From: an uncultured Francisella sp.
GTDB taxonomy: Bacteria; Pseudomonadota; Gammaproteobacteria; Burkholderiales; Neisseriaceae
Direction: 5' to 3'
Length of the DNA: 64,000 bases
NCBI GenBank assembly: GCA_943913135.1
Contig: CALTVE010000001.1
Span: 62,001-126,000, forward strand
Position 1 is the stretch's first letter; each line of letters starts with the position of its first letter. A program made the translations under genes and the position numbers. This document shows positions 37,202 through 49,100 of this stretch, piece by piece. Under the pieces are notes generated by a model. It saw only the letters and a list, made by a program, of their open reading frames with translations. It was not told the DNA's origin and did not search any database.

Positions 37202-38086
37202 ATGTATAAGAAGACCGTTTTTAAGCATAAGAGTTTGCCCTATCTTTTGCTTTTACCGCAACTTCTGGTGGTGGTGCTGTTTTTCTTTCTCCCGGCTGGG
37301 CAAAGTATTTGGTCCTCCTTTTTTAAGACAGATACTTTTGGATCTCACTCCATTTTTGTAGGCTTTGAAAACTACAAAGCTTTATTAAGCGATCCTAGTT
37401 ATTATCGTTCTCTGTTCATAACCTTAGGCTTTTCAGTGTCAGTCACAGCGATTGCTATGTCGGCTGCGCTTATTTTAGCCTTAATGGCTGATAGGGTACT
37501 GCGTGCTAGAATTTTTTATCGTACTTTTTTAATTATTCCTTATGCGATCGCGCCTGCAGTAGTGGGCACCTTAATGAATTTTATTTTTTCACCAGCAGTA
37601 GGGCTGATGTCATTTTTTTTACGGGATACGCTTGGTTTTAATTGGAATCCTTCATTAAATGCTACCCACGCGTTAATTTTGGTAGTGTTATCTGCTTCTT
37701 GGGTGCAAACTTCTTATAATTTTCTTTTTTATTTAGGAGGCTTGCAGGCTATCCCGACTTCTGTTATTGAAGCGGCGGCCATTGATGGTGCCGGGCCGTG
37801 GCGTCGAATCAAGGATTTAATCATTCCTTTACTGGCCCCCACCAGTTTTTTTCTATTGTCGATGAATTTAATTTACGCCTTTTTCGAAACCTTTCCGATT
37901 ATAGACGTTACGACGCAAGGAGGACCGGGGGGAGCTACCAATATTTTGGTGTACCGCGTGTATAAAACCGCATTCCAAGAAAACAACTATGGATCCTCAG
38001 GCGCACAATCGGTCATTTTGATGTTGATCATTATCTTCTTAACTTTTTTACAGTTTAAGTATATAGAAAAGAAAGTCCATTACTAG
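37202..38086 (+). CDS. ugpA: Glycerol-3-phosphate ABC transporter permease UgpA
   Basis: 294-residue inner-membrane permease of the MalF/UgpA type with about six hydrophobic segments. The EAA loop that contacts the ATPase is visible in VIEAAAIDGAGPWRRIKDLIIPLLAP. It pairs with UgpE to form the channel. It lies 58 bases after ugpB and 9 bases before ugpE. Confidence 0.94.
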   Translation: MYKKTVFKHKSLPYLLLLPQLLVVVLFFFLPAGQSIWSSFFKTDTFGSHSIFVGFENYKALLSDPSYYRSLFITLGFSVSVTAIAMSAALILALMADRVLRARIFYRTFLIIPYAIAPAVVGTLMNFIFSPAVGLMSFFLRDTLGFNWNPSLNATHALILVVLSASWVQTSYNFLFYLGGLQAIPTSVIEAAAIDGAGPWRRIKDLIIPLLAPTSFFLLSMNLIYAFFETFPIIDVTTQGGPGGATNILVYRVYKTAFQENNYGSSGAQSVILMLIIIFLTFLQFKYIEKKVHY

Positions 38087-38095
38087 GAAACATAC

Positions 38096-38938
38096 ATGGT
38101 TGAAAATCGACCTTTTCTTACCTTTGCTAGTCATTTTATTTTGATTTTAGGGATTTTTTTAGTCGCTTTCCCTTTGTATATTGCTTTTATTGCCTCTACC
38201 CAAAGTACAGCGGAAATTAAAACTGCACCCATGTCTTTGTTACCAGGGCACTCTTTCGAGCGTAACTATTATATGGCCTTAGTAGAAGGAGTAAGAGGCG
38301 GAACCAGTGTTTTGCGCATGTTATGGGTCAGTTTTGTGGTTGCGATTGGAATTACTTTAGGGAAAATTCTACTTTCTTTAACTGCTGCCTTTGCCTTGGT
38401 ATATTTTCGTTTTCCTTTTCGCAAACTGGCTTTTGGTTTAATTTTTGTGACGTTGATGCTGCCTGTAGAGGTGCGGATTTCTCCTACCTACGACATCGTT
38501 ATACGTTTTCATTTAGTAAATACCTATACTGGAATTATTTTGCCTTTAATTGCCTCGGCGACCGCTACGTTTTTATTTCGTCAGTTTTTCATGACCGTCC
38601 CTGATGAATTAGTCGAAGCATCGTGTGTGGACGGAGCAAGTCCTATGCAGTTTTTCTTTGATATTTTGTTGCCCCTTTCTAAAACCACTATTGCGGCTAT
38701 GTTTGTGATTCAGTTTATTTATGGTTGGAATCAATATTTATGGCCATTGCTGATGAAAGCGTCGGAAGATATGTCTACGATTGTGGTCGGGATTAATGCG
38801 ATGGTTGGTACCAATGATAATAGTGTGGATTGGGGAGTAGTGATGGCAACCACTATAGTTGCGATGGTGGTGCCAGTGATTGTAGTGGTTACCCTACAAA
38901 AATGGTTTGTAAAAGGGCTAGTGGATACGGAAAAATAA
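38096..38938 (+). CDS. ugpE: Glycerol-3-phosphate ABC transporter permease UgpE
   Basis: 280-residue inner-membrane permease of the MalG/UgpE type with six likely membrane segments. The EAA loop is seen in ELVEASCVDGASPMQFFFDILLPLSK. Its stop lies one base before the ugpC start, so translation is probably coupled. Confidence 0.94.
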   Translation: MVENRPFLTFASHFILILGIFLVAFPLYIAFIASTQSTAEIKTAPMSLLPGHSFERNYYMALVEGVRGGTSVLRMLWVSFVVAIGITLGKILLSLTAAFALVYFRFPFRKLAFGLIFVTLMLPVEVRISPTYDIVIRFHLVNTYTGIILPLIASATATFLFRQFFMTVPDELVEASCVDGASPMQFFFDILLPLSKTTIAAMFVIQFIYGWNQYLWPLLMKASEDMSTIVVGINAMVGTNDNSVDWGVVMATTIVAMVVPVIVVVTLQKWFVKGLVDTEK

Positions 38939-38939
38939 T

Positions 38940-40013
38940 ATGGCGATTTTAGAGTTTAATAATGTTCAAAAAAAGTATGACAACGGTTTTGAAGCCCTGC
39001 ACAATATCAATGTCAGCATTAAAGATGGAGAATTTGTAGTTATTATCGGTCCATCGGGCTGTGGTAAATCGACCTTGTTGCGTATGGTTGCAGGCCTGGA
39101 AGAAGTAACATCTGGAGAAATAAAAATTGGGTCGCAGGTAGTAAATAATCTGGAACCTTCAACGCGCAATATCTCTATGGTTTTCCAAAATTATGCCCTC
39201 TATCCCCATATGAATGTGGAAGAAAATATTTCTTACGGCTTAAAAATTGCCAAAATGCCTAAGATAGAAATTAAAGCGCGTGTAGAGGCAGCAGCAGAGC
39301 TGTTAGGTTTAAAAGAAGTGCTGAAACGAAAACCACGCCAGCTTTCTGGAGGGCAGAGACAGCGGGTAGCAATGGGACGAGCGATTGTACGTCAACCGAA
39401 GGTGTTTTTGTTTGATGAGCCTTTATCCAATCTAGATGCAATGTTAAGGGTTCAGATGCGCTTGGAGATTCGAAAATTACACCAAAAATTAAAGGTGACC
39501 AGTTTATATGTCACTCATGATCAGGTAGAAGCGATGACTTTAGCCGATCGGATTATCGTATTAAAAGCGGGCAAGGTTGAACAGATAGGGACCCCTCAAG
39601 AAATTTTTCAAGATCCTGCTTCTGCCTTCGTTGCTACCTTTATTGGTTCTCCTTCTACCAATTTATTTCTGATAAGGGTTAACGATCAAGGAGATTGGGC
39701 GGGTGATGGATACCGTTTTCATATTCAAGATTATTTACGCACTCCGGTGGCGGGTCAGGAAATATATTGTGGCATTCGGCCTGAACATTTTTGTGGAAAT
39801 GCTCAAGGCATTCCGATGAAAGTAGATATGATAGAATCCTTGGGAACCGTACGTTTATATCATTTAAGTTTTCTGGGGGGGACCTGTGTATTAAATAGTG
39901 GTACAGGGGCTCCCGATCCTGATTTTCAGGTGGGACAGAGCGTGCGTTTATGGGTGGATAAGCCTGAACATTTGCGCTTTTTTGACAAAAGTACAAGCAA
40001 ACGTATTTATTAA
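38940..40013 (+). CDS. ugpC: Glycerol-3-phosphate ABC transporter ATPase UgpC
   Basis: 357-residue ABC ATPase of the MalK/UgpC type. Walker [10 protein letters not shown] is at 37-45, the signature [14 protein letters not shown] and Walker [13 protein letters not shown] follow, then the switch histidine in [10 protein letters not shown]. The C-terminal part of about 120 residues is the OB-fold/TOBE domain used for regulation in this group. It energises UgpAE and ends the ugp operon. Confidence 0.94.
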   Translation: MAILEFNNVQKKYDNGFEALHNINVSIKDGEFVVIIGPSGCGKSTLLRMVAGLEEVTSGEIKIGSQVVNNLEPSTRNISMVFQNYALYPHMNVEENISYGLKIAKMPKIEIKARVEAAAELLGLKEVLKRKPRQLSGGQRQRVAMGRAIVRQPKVFLFDEPLSNLDAMLRVQMRLEIRKLHQKLKVTSLYVTHDQVEAMTLADRIIVLKAGKVEQIGTPQEIFQDPASAFVATFIGSPSTNLFLIRVNDQGDWAGDGYRFHIQDYLRTPVAGQEIYCGIRPEHFCGNAQGIPMKVDMIESLGTVRLYHLSFLGGTCVLNSGTGAPDPDFQVGQSVRLWVDKPEHLRFFDKSTSKRIY

Positions 40014-40046
40014 AAGGTTTTTCTTTAAGCTTAGAGAGATTGCTGC

Positions 40047-40964
40047 ATGAACACTTATCAAGCAGAGCAGGCAGTGTTTGATCATGAATTTGGTAATACC
40101 CAGCGTAAAAGCGATGAAAGTCGCACTCAATGGGTAAGTATCCTAACTTTTCTCACCATGATCGCAGAAATTACAGTAGGTGTCTGGTCTGGTTCTGTAG
40201 CCTTATTGGCAGATGGTATTCATATGGGGGCGCATGCATTGGCATTGGGGCTGGCTACTTTAGCCTATCGCTTTACTCGAAAATATGCCAACGATCGCCG
40301 CCTCAGCTGGGGAAGTGGCAAGATCAATGGCCTAGTGGCTTACACCAGTTCCTTATTTTTGCTGTTTACGGTTGTCTCCATAGTGTATGAAGCTTGCGAG
40401 CGCCTGTTGCATCCAACTTTTTTACATTATGAAGAGGCGTTAATAGTGGCATTCGTTGGTTTGGTGATTAATCTATTATCAGTATTTATTTTGATCAAAG
40501 CACCTGTTGACCATAGTGGCGGTAAACATGACCATAATTTTAAGGCTGTTTTAATTCATGTAATCGCCGATAGCCTTACTTCTGTGGGCGCATTAGTGGG
40601 GATTTTAGCGGCCTGGGTTCTAGGTTGGAATTGGGTGGATCCGGTTGTCGGTTTAATCGCCTCGTGGTTTATTTTAAAGTGGGTGATTAATTTAATTAAA
40701 AGTTCAGCGGCCGTTTTATTAGATAGAGAAGCGGATCCTGCTTTAAGAGAAAAAGTATTAAAGGCTTTGCGAACGCTCAGCCCGGAAGTGATAGTACTGG
40801 ATTTACATGTATGGGCAGTAGGACCCGATACCTGGGTAGTGGTGGCGATTTTAAACTCAAAAGATCCTTACACCAGTGAAGATTATCGCGCTGTCTTGGC
40901 TAGAATTCCCGGCGTAAACCACCCAGTGGTGGAACTTAAATTCAATGCTGTAGAACCAATTTAA
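40047..40964 (+). CDS. Cation diffusion facilitator metal exporter (DmeF-like)
   Basis: 305-residue CDF transporter with six predicted membrane segments. Metal sites are visible in ALLADGIHMGAHALALG (segment 2) and LIHVIADSLTSVGALVG (segment 5), with a cytoplasmic C-terminal domain. The HxxxH-containing form of segment 2 resembles DmeF, which exports cobalt and nickel, rather than ZitB-type zinc exporters. Metal choice is inferred. It follows ugpC after 33 bases and could be read from the same transcript, though function is unrelated. Confidence 0.86.
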   Translation: MNTYQAEQAVFDHEFGNTQRKSDESRTQWVSILTFLTMIAEITVGVWSGSVALLADGIHMGAHALALGLATLAYRFTRKYANDRRLSWGSGKINGLVAYTSSLFLLFTVVSIVYEACERLLHPTFLHYEEALIVAFVGLVINLLSVFILIKAPVDHSGGKHDHNFKAVLIHVIADSLTSVGALVGILAAWVLGWNWVDPVVGLIASWFILKWVINLIKSSAAVLLDREADPALREKVLKALRTLSPEVIVLDLHVWAVGPDTWVVVAILNSKDPYTSEDYRAVLARIPGVNHPVVELKFNAVEPI

Positions 40965-40978
40965 AGCAGCAGTTTAAA

Positions 40979-42040
40979 TTAGGAGTGTGCTTCAATACCG
41001 GGGTGTTGGGTCGATAATGTATCCATGCCCTTTTCGGCATTATCTTTTTTAGGAATGCCATATTTTTCTTTGATTTTATGTTCAATTTCATGCGCGACTT
41101 TAGGATTTTCTTTTAACCACTGTCGGGTGTTATCTTTACCTTGGCCAATTTTTTGTCCATTATAGGCATACCATGCACCGGCTTTATCAATGACTTCGGC
41201 GGCCACGCCTAAAGTGACCAATTCTCCTTCCCACGAAATTCCTTCACCGTATAAAATATCAAATTCGGCGCTCTTAAAAGGGGGAGCGACCTTGTTTTTA
41301 ATGGCTTTAACTTTAGTTTGACTGCCGATGACTTCTTCGCCTTGTTTAATTTGCCCGGTGCGACGAATGTCTAAACGAATAGAGCTATAGAATTTTAAGG
41401 CATTTCCCCCAGTAGTGGTTTCAGGATTGCCAAATAGCACGCCGATTTTCATGCGAATTTGGTTAATAAAAAGTACTAAGGTATTGGTTTTTTTAATATA
41501 AGGAGTCAGCTTGCGCAGAGCCTGACTCATCAAACGGGCATGTAAACCCATGTGGCTATCACCCATTTCTCCTTCTACCTCAGCTTTAGGAGTAAGCGCG
41601 GCAACAGAATCGATGACCACCACATCCAGACTACCAGAGCGCACCAGTTGTTCACAGATTTCCAGTGCTTCTTCACCGCTACCGGGTTGAGAAACCAGTA
41701 GGTTAGATAAATGAACGCCTAGTTTTTCTGCATACGTAGGGTCTAAAGCATTTTCTACATCAATGAAAGCGCATACCCCGCCTTCTTTTTGGCATTGAGC
41801 AATCACTTCCAGAGCGAGGGTGGTTTTACCGGAAGATTCAGGGCCAAAAATCTCTACTATCCGGCCTCGAGGTAGGCCCCCCACTCCTAAGGCAATGTCT
41901 AATCCTAAGGAGCCGGTAGAAATTACTTGTAAATCTTGTATTGGTTCCGAGCCATCCATCTTCATGATGGCTCCTTTACCAAACTGTTTTTCGATTTGCT
42001 TAAGCGCTGCTTCTAAAGCTTTGCTTTTTTCATCTGACAT
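40979..42040 (-). CDS. recA: Recombinase RecA
   Basis: 353-residue RecA, full length. Walker A GPESSGKT is at 66-73, matching E. coli numbering, with [49 protein letters not shown] and the C-terminal domain intact. It forms the DNA-strand-exchange filament and promotes LexA cleavage in the SOS response. The ATG at 42040 with GGAG upstream is preferred over an in-frame ATG at 42106 that would enter the neighbouring gene. No E. coli-type LexA box (CTGT-N8-ACAG) was found just upstream. Confidence 0.97.
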   Translation of the reverse strand: MSDEKSKALEAALKQIEKQFGKGAIMKMDGSEPIQDLQVISTGSLGLDIALGVGGLPRGRIVEIFGPESSGKTTLALEVIAQCQKEGGVCAFIDVENALDPTYAEKLGVHLSNLLVSQPGSGEEALEICEQLVRSGSLDVVVIDSVAALTPKAEVEGEMGDSHMGLHARLMSQALRKLTPYIKKTNTLVLFINQIRMKIGVLFGNPETTTGGNALKFYSSIRLDIRRTGQIKQGEEVIGSQTKVKAIKNKVAPPFKSAEFDILYGEGISWEGELVTLGVAAEVIDKAGAWYAYNGQKIGQGKDNTRQWLKENPKVAHEIEHKIKEKYGIPKKDNAEKGMDTLSTQHPGIEAHS

Positions 42041-42059
42041 GGAAGTATACTCCTGAGTC

Positions 42060-42458
42060 TTAGTGTCTACTTGAACGATCGTAGAAATAACGTGCACTGT
42101 AAGCAATGACTACGATGCCAAAAACAATGATAAATTTGCTATACCAAGTGGCGTATAGGGGCAATTGGGTGCAGTAAATAGAACTGGTAGGTAGGTCAGC
42201 ATTAATATTTTTTAGACCTTGCCAGGTTAAAAGTGGGCACCACGCTGCGGCTAAAGCGCCGAGAAACAAAGGCCAAATGAGATATAGACTTTGTTTTTTC
42301 CATACCCAAAAAGCAGCTACTATCCAGGATAGATTGTAGAGCAATACTTGAATCAAAACATCGTTGTCGACCATCAGGTGGGCACATAATAAATAGGTAA
42401 AAACAAGCCATAAGAAGCCAAGTGCGGCTAAAATAATTTCTTCAGGTTGGAAGCGCAT
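42060..42458 (-). CDS. Small membrane protein of unknown function
   Basis: 132 residues with four hydrophobic segments, an N-terminus [17 protein letters not shown] and a basic tail ending DRSSRH. I do not recognise a family. It lies 61 bases after recB and 19 bases before recA on the same strand, so it may be co-transcribed with them. A role in recombination is not implied by its sequence. Confidence 0.7.
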   Translation of the reverse strand: MRFQPEEIILAALGFLWLVFTYLLCAHLMVDNDVLIQVLLYNLSWIVAAFWVWKKQSLYLIWPLFLGALAAAWCPLLTWQGLKNINADLPTSSIYCTQLPLYATWYSKFIIVFGIVVIAYSARYFYDRSSRH

Positions 42459-42519
42459 AATTTAAAATTTTTGAATTAGGTCACCAAGTTTTGATCATAT
42501 CATAGGGGCTAAAGTAGAG

Positions 42520-45500
42520 CTATGTTTTATCTTCTAAAAAGATATTTTGATAGAGCTCTTCTATATCTTTTTTCTGGATATCCCATTGCCAGATGCCTTC
42601 ACTGCTTTCTTTTTTTAAGGCGCGCAAAAATAAATAGCGAATGCGCAACGTTACTATATTTTTTTCTAAGCCGCGGAAATAGACATACATCGCCAAAGCG
42701 TAAAGCAGCGCTTGAAGGATGTAAAAGCGATCCTGCATGACTTGATCTAAAATCTCTTTTCTATAATTATGCGATTTTTTTCCTAACAGATCAGATTTAT
42801 AATCCACAATATATAGATTTCCTTGCGCATCATAACTAAGATAATCGATGAAACCGGTTAAATAGGTTTGGGTGATTTTTTCTGCTTGCTGTGTATCAGG
42901 CAAGGTAAAAGAGAAGGCAGGATAATGCAGGTTCATCCAATTAATCAAAGTAGACCAAGGGAAAGATCCCGGTAAGTTAAGCATAAAGCGAAATTCCTTA
43001 CTACTTTGTCCTTGTGAGAGATCGACCAAGGTTTTTGAAGGGGCCACATAGGCTCTTAATGTATTTTCTACCATTAATTTTCCTATGTGCGGAGTATTTT
43101 CTTCTTGATCCAATAAGACGCCATAGCGATGATAGGTACGTGAAAAAACCTCGTTTTGTTTATCTAAAGACAAGGAAAAGTCGATTTTTTCCAGTAATTG
43201 ATGCCATAAATTGCCAGTCAGCACTCCCCCGGGAAAAAGATACAATGCTGAAAGAGGAGTCTCTTGATTTTGATGAAATAGATCTTTTTCTTCAGATAGG
43301 TAAAAGTTTTTAGGACTTTCTTTACTTAATTGGGAATAGCTGGTTTCTTTACTTAACTGCCAATTAAGCTGAAAAATAGGGGCTTCCTTTAAGTGTTCTC
43401 TGGCAAAAGAAAGCGACTGGGGGTGGTAGCAGGTTTTTTTAATATCTTTTTCTAATAAAAAGCTTCCTTTATCTAAAATATCATCGGCCCAGTTAGCCCA
43501 TTCTTGCCATAAAGGAATGATATTTTTTTGCTTACGGGAAGAAGAAATCAATAATTTTCTCAGTACAGGTAAGGATGCGAACTCGTCTTCCTCTATGTGG
43601 GCTTTAGAAAAACCAGCTTTTTCTGGAATGAGTAGAACCAGCGCTTCTTTGGCGCGCGTTAAGGCTACATATAGTTCGCGTGCGCTTTCTCCTTCATCTT
43701 TTTCTTCCTTCTCTTCTTGATAAGGGGAAGGAGGAAGAGGGCGGTGTTGCTTACCAATTTTTTCCGGATAAGGAATGAAAACAACAGGATATTGTAATCC
43801 TTTAGCCGCGTGTATAGTTAAAATAGGAATTAAAGCTTCATCGCTTTCTAATTGTAATAGATGTTCTTCTTCGTTATTTTTAGGCTCATATATCTCCTGT
43901 TCCAGCCATTTGATGGATTCGCTGGCGCTGGTGTGGTGCAAAGAGACTTTGGCCAATAATATGATCAGTTGATTTAAATTGGCCAAAACCCTTTCTTGGC
44001 CATTCGCGATCAAACGTTTTTGGGCACCACTTTCTTGCATAAAACGACGGAATGCAGCAAAAATACCTTTTTGTTGCCAGCAAATAAAAAAACGTTCAAA
44101 AAGATCATAATAACCATTGCGCGTATTTTTATCATGTTGAATGGTTTGAATTTGAATGCCATTTTGGCTAAAAAACACGCTGGCTAAAAGGTAACTTAAA
44201 TCGGCATCGGTTTCGTTACTGTGGTTAACGGGTGGATTGTTCACGCTGATGACCCATCGCTTGAAGCTAAAACGCAGTAGAGCAAGGATGTATTCTGCTT
44301 CTATGGTAGTAAAAATAGAACATGGTCCTTTTTCCAACGAGCGCATGCCTACTTTTTTTAAAGCCCGTGCCACTTCTTGTCCTTCTTGATGGGTAGAGAC
44401 TAGGATAGCTAGGTCGCCTGCTTTAAGTGGGGCGCCTTGATAAGTAAGTTGCCCTTGCTCGCTGGTATTTAATAAAGCAGCTATTTTCCAGGCAAGAAGA
44501 TCAGCGGGATCTTGTTCAGGTGAAACGCAGATTAACGTGAGGGGTTTTAAACCCGATCCTAACAATTCCCCCGTTAGACGGTGGGCTTCTATCGGGGGGT
44601 AGGCAATATCTTGATAGCCAAAAGAGCTATCCCATCCTTGATAAAGTGAATTTAAAGCGGTAATTAAAGGGGCACTGCTGCGAAAATTGGTGCGCATACT
44701 ATAGCGATGATCAGCCTGGCGACTTGCTTGCAGATAACTTGCTAAATTGGCACCGCGAAAAGCATAAATGGATTGCTTAGGATCGCCTACAAAAACCAAA
44801 GGAATATTTTGAGCAATGAAAATATGATGGAAAATTTCATATTGTACGGCATCGGTATCTTGAAATTCATCCACCAATACAAAGCGGGTTTTTGCTTTCC
44901 ACAAACGTAACAGTTCATTCACCGCTGTCCCTCCTTCTTGTAATAAAGAAAGGACCTCTAGCAGTTGATCATCGTAGCTTCGATCTAAGCCTAGTGTCTT
45001 GTAATGGCCAAGTTCCTTTTGAACAAAACGAATAAACTTTCTTTGAGTTAGAGCAAACAGTTTGGGCTTGTTAACGATATAGGGAATAATTTCTTCTTCT
45101 AATGCGGCTAAAGGAGAGAGCTGTTGGATGATTTCTTCGCGTTTTGCTCGTAAAGCAGGCGATTGATCCAGAGCTTTCAGTAGTCCTTTTCCCACGTGTG
45201 GTTTTTTCAGACGTAAGCAGGCGTTTAACCAATGATTTTTATTAAGATCGTTTTCATGGGTTAAGGCTGAAAACAGAGCCTCTTTATCTCCCTGGACCAT
45301 CTTTTTTAGGCGGCGATAAGTAGAAGTTTTAAAAAAGCGTCCGTCAAACAGACGGATGAGAGTTCCCTCTTCTTCGCTAGACCACTTATCAGCAATATGA
45401 TCTAGTTGATCGATGCCCTCGCCCAGCTGGTCTTCTATAGCAAATACTGCTGCTCTCGCTTTTTCCATCAGGCGAAGATACTCGGTGATTTGTTTTTCTT

Positions 45501-46128
45501 CTTCTGCGGCATCGTAGACGGTTAGCGATTTATTTTCTGAAAGATATTTTTCAGTTATTTGGAGTAGGTAGGAAGGTGTTAAGCGCTCACTATAAAAATA
45601 GCGGGCTAAGGAAAAATGGGGGGCTACGTGTTGACGAAAAAAAGCATCGGTGAGCGTTTTAAATACGTCTTCATAATAGGGAATAAAGTTTAAAGCTGCG
45701 GGAATACGACTCATAAAAGCTGCTTCATTCAAAAATTTCCGGCAAAAACCATGTATGGTCAAAATAGGGGCCAGATCAAAATGGCGCAGTGCTCGGTAAA
45801 TTCGCTCTATTCCTTCTTCTTTGGTGATTTTTTTGTCTTGTAAGACTTTTATCAGCGTGTTCGTAAAGGGGTCGGCATTTTGTCGTGACCCATCTTCTAA
45901 TGCATCGCGGAGTTCTAATAAGCGAGCGCGTAGGCGGCTTTTCAGTTCTGTAACTGCTGTTCGGGTAAAAGTGACAACTGGGATACTTTCTACTTCCACC
46001 CCTTCTATGATGAGAAGGCGCGCGTAAAGGGAAGCAATTCCATAAGTTTTTCCCGTGCCTGCCGAAGCTTCAACTGCACTGACTCCTTTTAAAGGAACTA
46101 AAAAAGGATCAAAAGGAATAAAATCCAT
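42520..46128 (-). CDS. recB: RecBCD nuclease/helicase subunit RecB
   Basis: 1202-residue UvrD-type helicase fused to a nuclease. Walker A ASAGTGKT is at 21-28, followed by TFTRTAVTELKSRLR, the helicase motifs VLVDEFQDTDAVQYEIF, FVGDPKQSIYAFRGA and ILTIHAAKGLQYPVVFIP, and near the C-terminus the nuclease residues TGFIDYLSY and YIVDYKSD. With RecC it processes double-strand breaks for RecA loading. Its start overlaps the recC stop by one base (TGATG). No recD follows it. Confidence 0.95.
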   Translation of the reverse strand: MDFIPFDPFLVPLKGVSAVEASAGTGKTYGIASLYARLLIIEGVEVESIPVVTFTRTAVTELKSRLRARLLELRDALEDGSRQNADPFTNTLIKVLQDKKITKEEGIERIYRALRHFDLAPILTIHGFCRKFLNEAAFMSRIPAALNFIPYYEDVFKTLTDAFFRQHVAPHFSLARYFYSERLTPSYLLQITEKYLSENKSLTVYDAAEEEKQITEYLRLMEKARAAVFAIEDQLGEGIDQLDHIADKWSSEEEGTLIRLFDGRFFKTSTYRRLKKMVQGDKEALFSALTHENDLNKNHWLNACLRLKKPHVGKGLLKALDQSPALRAKREEIIQQLSPLAALEEEIIPYIVNKPKLFALTQRKFIRFVQKELGHYKTLGLDRSYDDQLLEVLSLLQEGGTAVNELLRLWKAKTRFVLVDEFQDTDAVQYEIFHHIFIAQNIPLVFVGDPKQSIYAFRGANLASYLQASRQADHRYSMRTNFRSSAPLITALNSLYQGWDSSFGYQDIAYPPIEAHRLTGELLGSGLKPLTLICVSPEQDPADLLAWKIAALLNTSEQGQLTYQGAPLKAGDLAILVSTHQEGQEVARALKKVGMRSLEKGPCSIFTTIEAEYILALLRFSFKRWVISVNNPPVNHSNETDADLSYLLASVFFSQNGIQIQTIQHDKNTRNGYYDLFERFFICWQQKGIFAAFRRFMQESGAQKRLIANGQERVLANLNQLIILLAKVSLHHTSASESIKWLEQEIYEPKNNEEEHLLQLESDEALIPILTIHAAKGLQYPVVFIPYPEKIGKQHRPLPPSPYQEEKEEKDEGESARELYVALTRAKEALVLLIPEKAGFSKAHIEEDEFASLPVLRKLLISSSRKQKNIIPLWQEWANWADDILDKGSFLLEKDIKKTCYHPQSLSFAREHLKEAPIFQLNWQLSKETSYSQLSKESPKNFYLSEEKDLFHQNQETPLSALYLFPGGVLTGNLWHQLLEKIDFSLSLDKQNEVFSRTYHRYGVLLDQEENTPHIGKLMVENTLRAYVAPSKTLVDLSQGQSSKEFRFMLNLPGSFPWSTLINWMNLHYPAFSFTLPDTQQAEKITQTYLTGFIDYLSYDAQGNLYIVDYKSDLLGKKSHNYRKEILDQVMQDRFYILQALLYALAMYVYFRGLEKNIVTLRIRYLFLRALKKESSEGIWQWDIQKKDIEELYQNIFLEDKT

Positions 46129-49100
46129 CAGCGCTCCTCTTTACTGTCCTTGTGAAGCAAATAGTAACTTTGTCCTTCTTGCAAGGGCGAGAGTAAATCG
46201 TAAAACAGCGTTTTCATAGCATTAAAAGATTCGTTTTCATCGATATTTTCTAAGATCGAAGCAAAGAAAAAGGTTTCAGCTAGTCCCTTACCTTCTTGTT
46301 TATCTTGCTCTTGACAGTAAGTGCGCCATTTTTCGTATAACTTGGATTCATTTTCTCGATCAAGGTTTAAGATTTGTGAAAAAAACGGATTAAAAAAGGG
46401 CAGGGGTTTTTGCATGCCACTGTTAAAATAGCGCGCCCACATTAACAAACGCGCTTGTGCTTCACGGTTTTTTAAGGCCGGGAAATAAAAGCTCTCATCT
46501 AAGGTAAAAAGATAAGTTGCTCCGCTTTTATCTCCAGCATTGTGAATTAAATGTTTTAAATAGCTAGAAAGTAAACCTTTCCCTAGGCTATTGCCTGCGG
46601 ATAACTTTTTAAGCGGCTGAAAGAGGATTAAATTATCCTGTAAAACAGGACTTAAATTATAGTTTAGACAAAAAGTGTCTAGCTGCAAATGAAGGGGTTT
46701 GCTAACCCTCTTATCAGCTCTCAGCAGGGCGAGATTACCCCCGGTGGGTAAGGGCTGCTTCATCAGGGCCAACAGGCTGTGACTTAATGCGTCAAGCCAA
46801 ATCTGAGCAAATTCTCCTGAAGGAAGAACATCAGATTGCAAAAGAAAATGTTTTTTGTGTAAAAACGCTTCTTCTCCTTCTAGATAAGCATGAAATAAGG
46901 AGGTAGCCACTTTTTTACCTTTGGGGTTTAACTGCATGCTAGCGCCTGCCGCATGTTCCGCTGTTTCTTCTAATAAAGAAAAGGGCTCTTCATAATGTTG
47001 GATTTTCCTAATCCAGGGCCGATTGAGAGGGAATATTTTTTTTAACCAATAGGCAGGAGGGTTTTGCCAAAAACGTAAAAATTCTTCTAAAGAAATCACA
47101 GTATTGTTTTTATTTGTGGATTCATACACATAATCTTGTAAAAAGGACGCCGATGGCGGTGGCGATTTTTTCTGATAGTTGGGTCGATACTGATTCTGAA
47201 AGCTTGTTAAATCACTGCCTTCCGTAAAATAACGAAGCGAAAAAGGATGCAAAGGATGCTGATAGAGCCATTTTTCTTTCAAAACATCACTTTTTATTCC
47301 GGTCATTATCGCCACGGTATCGATGACTATTTCTATCACCGGAGAAGGGTTTAGGTCTTCATTACCACGTATATTTTTGCTGATATACGATAAATGCAAA
47401 GCCTGTTGCGTGGTTGCGAGCAGCTCTAAAAAAAGATAGCTATCATCCTGATGACGGGATAAATCGCCAGATCTTTTATGTTTATGGATAAGGTTAAAAG
47501 GTAGATCTGCATCTTGACGGGGGAAAGCATCATCGTTCATCCCAAGAAGAGCGACAAAGCGAAAAGATAAAGTGCGCATTGGTATCAGGCTGGCAAAATT
47601 TATTCCGTATTTTAAAGAGCCTTGTTCCTCCGGGGTATTCAGTATTTTTTCTACCATTGCCTGAAAATATGAAAAAGAGAGAGGGCCATCGACTTGTGCA
47701 GTAAGCTGAGCGCTTTCTAATTCGTGTAAACGAGCTAAAAAACTTTCTTGTGCTTTAGGATAGAGTTCGCCATCGACGAGTTGATCTAATACATATACAA
47801 GGTGCGCAATCCACTCTCTTAACGGGGCCGTAATTTTCTCTTTAGGATAGTTTTTTTCTTTATTAAAAAATGGACTCTTTTCGTAAAGGGCACGTAACCT
47901 CTTCATAAACAGTAATAGTCTTTCTCCTGCACGAAGTAACTTCTCCAAGTTTTCATCTTTAATTTCGCTTGAGGGCGCGTAAAAAAGCCAAGCTGCTTTT
48001 AAACTATTACTTTTTTGTTGCAGTATTTTTTGTAGACGTTTTAAACCTTTCTCCCAAGTATAGGCTTCTCCACTACTTTTTTTGCGTATTCTATCTTCGC
48101 CATTCCAACCCCAGCTGATATTAAGAAAATCAATTAGGCTTTCAATAAAATGAATATCCTGATTACTAAAGAACAAGACCTCATCTTTTTCGTTGCCTGG
48201 GGCTCGGCGGTGGGCGATGGCACTATTGCGTAATAAAGCCAAAACAGATTCCGCCTCAAAATCGCTTTTTAGCCAGTTTAAGATTAGCTCTATTGCGCCA
48301 TAATAAGGATTTGAAGTTTTAATTTTAATGTTAGTAATGGAATAAGGAAGAGGGTAATCGTCATTACTACCTTGGCCAAATACGCCTTCGATATAGGGTA
48401 AGTAATGTTCGATATTAGGACTTAAAATAGCGATCTCTTCTAAAGGAGTGTCTGGATGGGCTGCTAAAAAAGCGATGAGATGATCTTTACAGATTTCTAA
48501 TTCACGCACCCAACTATAAGCGCCATGGATCTGCAGGGAGCTATCTTTTCTTAACATTTCGGGTTTTGGGTAGCGAGCGGATAGATTGCTGGGCGGGCCC
48601 CCGTGCAAGAGATCGTTTTGTAGGATGTGTAATAAGCTAGGTTTATGATTTAAAGTGGGACGTATAAAGCCTTGCTCAATTATAACGTGAGTATGTTGTA
48701 AAAGAAGGCTTTGAAATTGGCGCCCTTGTTCGCCTAAAGTATCCAGTATGGGGTGAGAGATTTGAGGATCATAAGGGGTATTTGTATAATGCAACCATTC
48801 GTTGGCGGTAGGCGATAAAGAAAAAAGATTGACCGGAACCTGGTAAGAAAGGGTATAAAAAAGTTCCAGGTAAAAAGGGGCCAGATAAGGTGCGGTGAAA
48901 ATATGGATGGCTTTAAAATCTAACGCTTTTTTTTCCTCGATACTCAAATGATCCTTGTGACAAAGAAATTGCAGTTTGTCCCATAAAACCAGGCGTGCAG
49001 ACGTGCTTTCTTCGGTTAAGGCCTGCCATAATTCTTTTTGCCAGTCAGCCGCCCGTGTCTCCTTTAGAAGTTCAGGGGGTGTTTCCCCATTTTGCCATGC

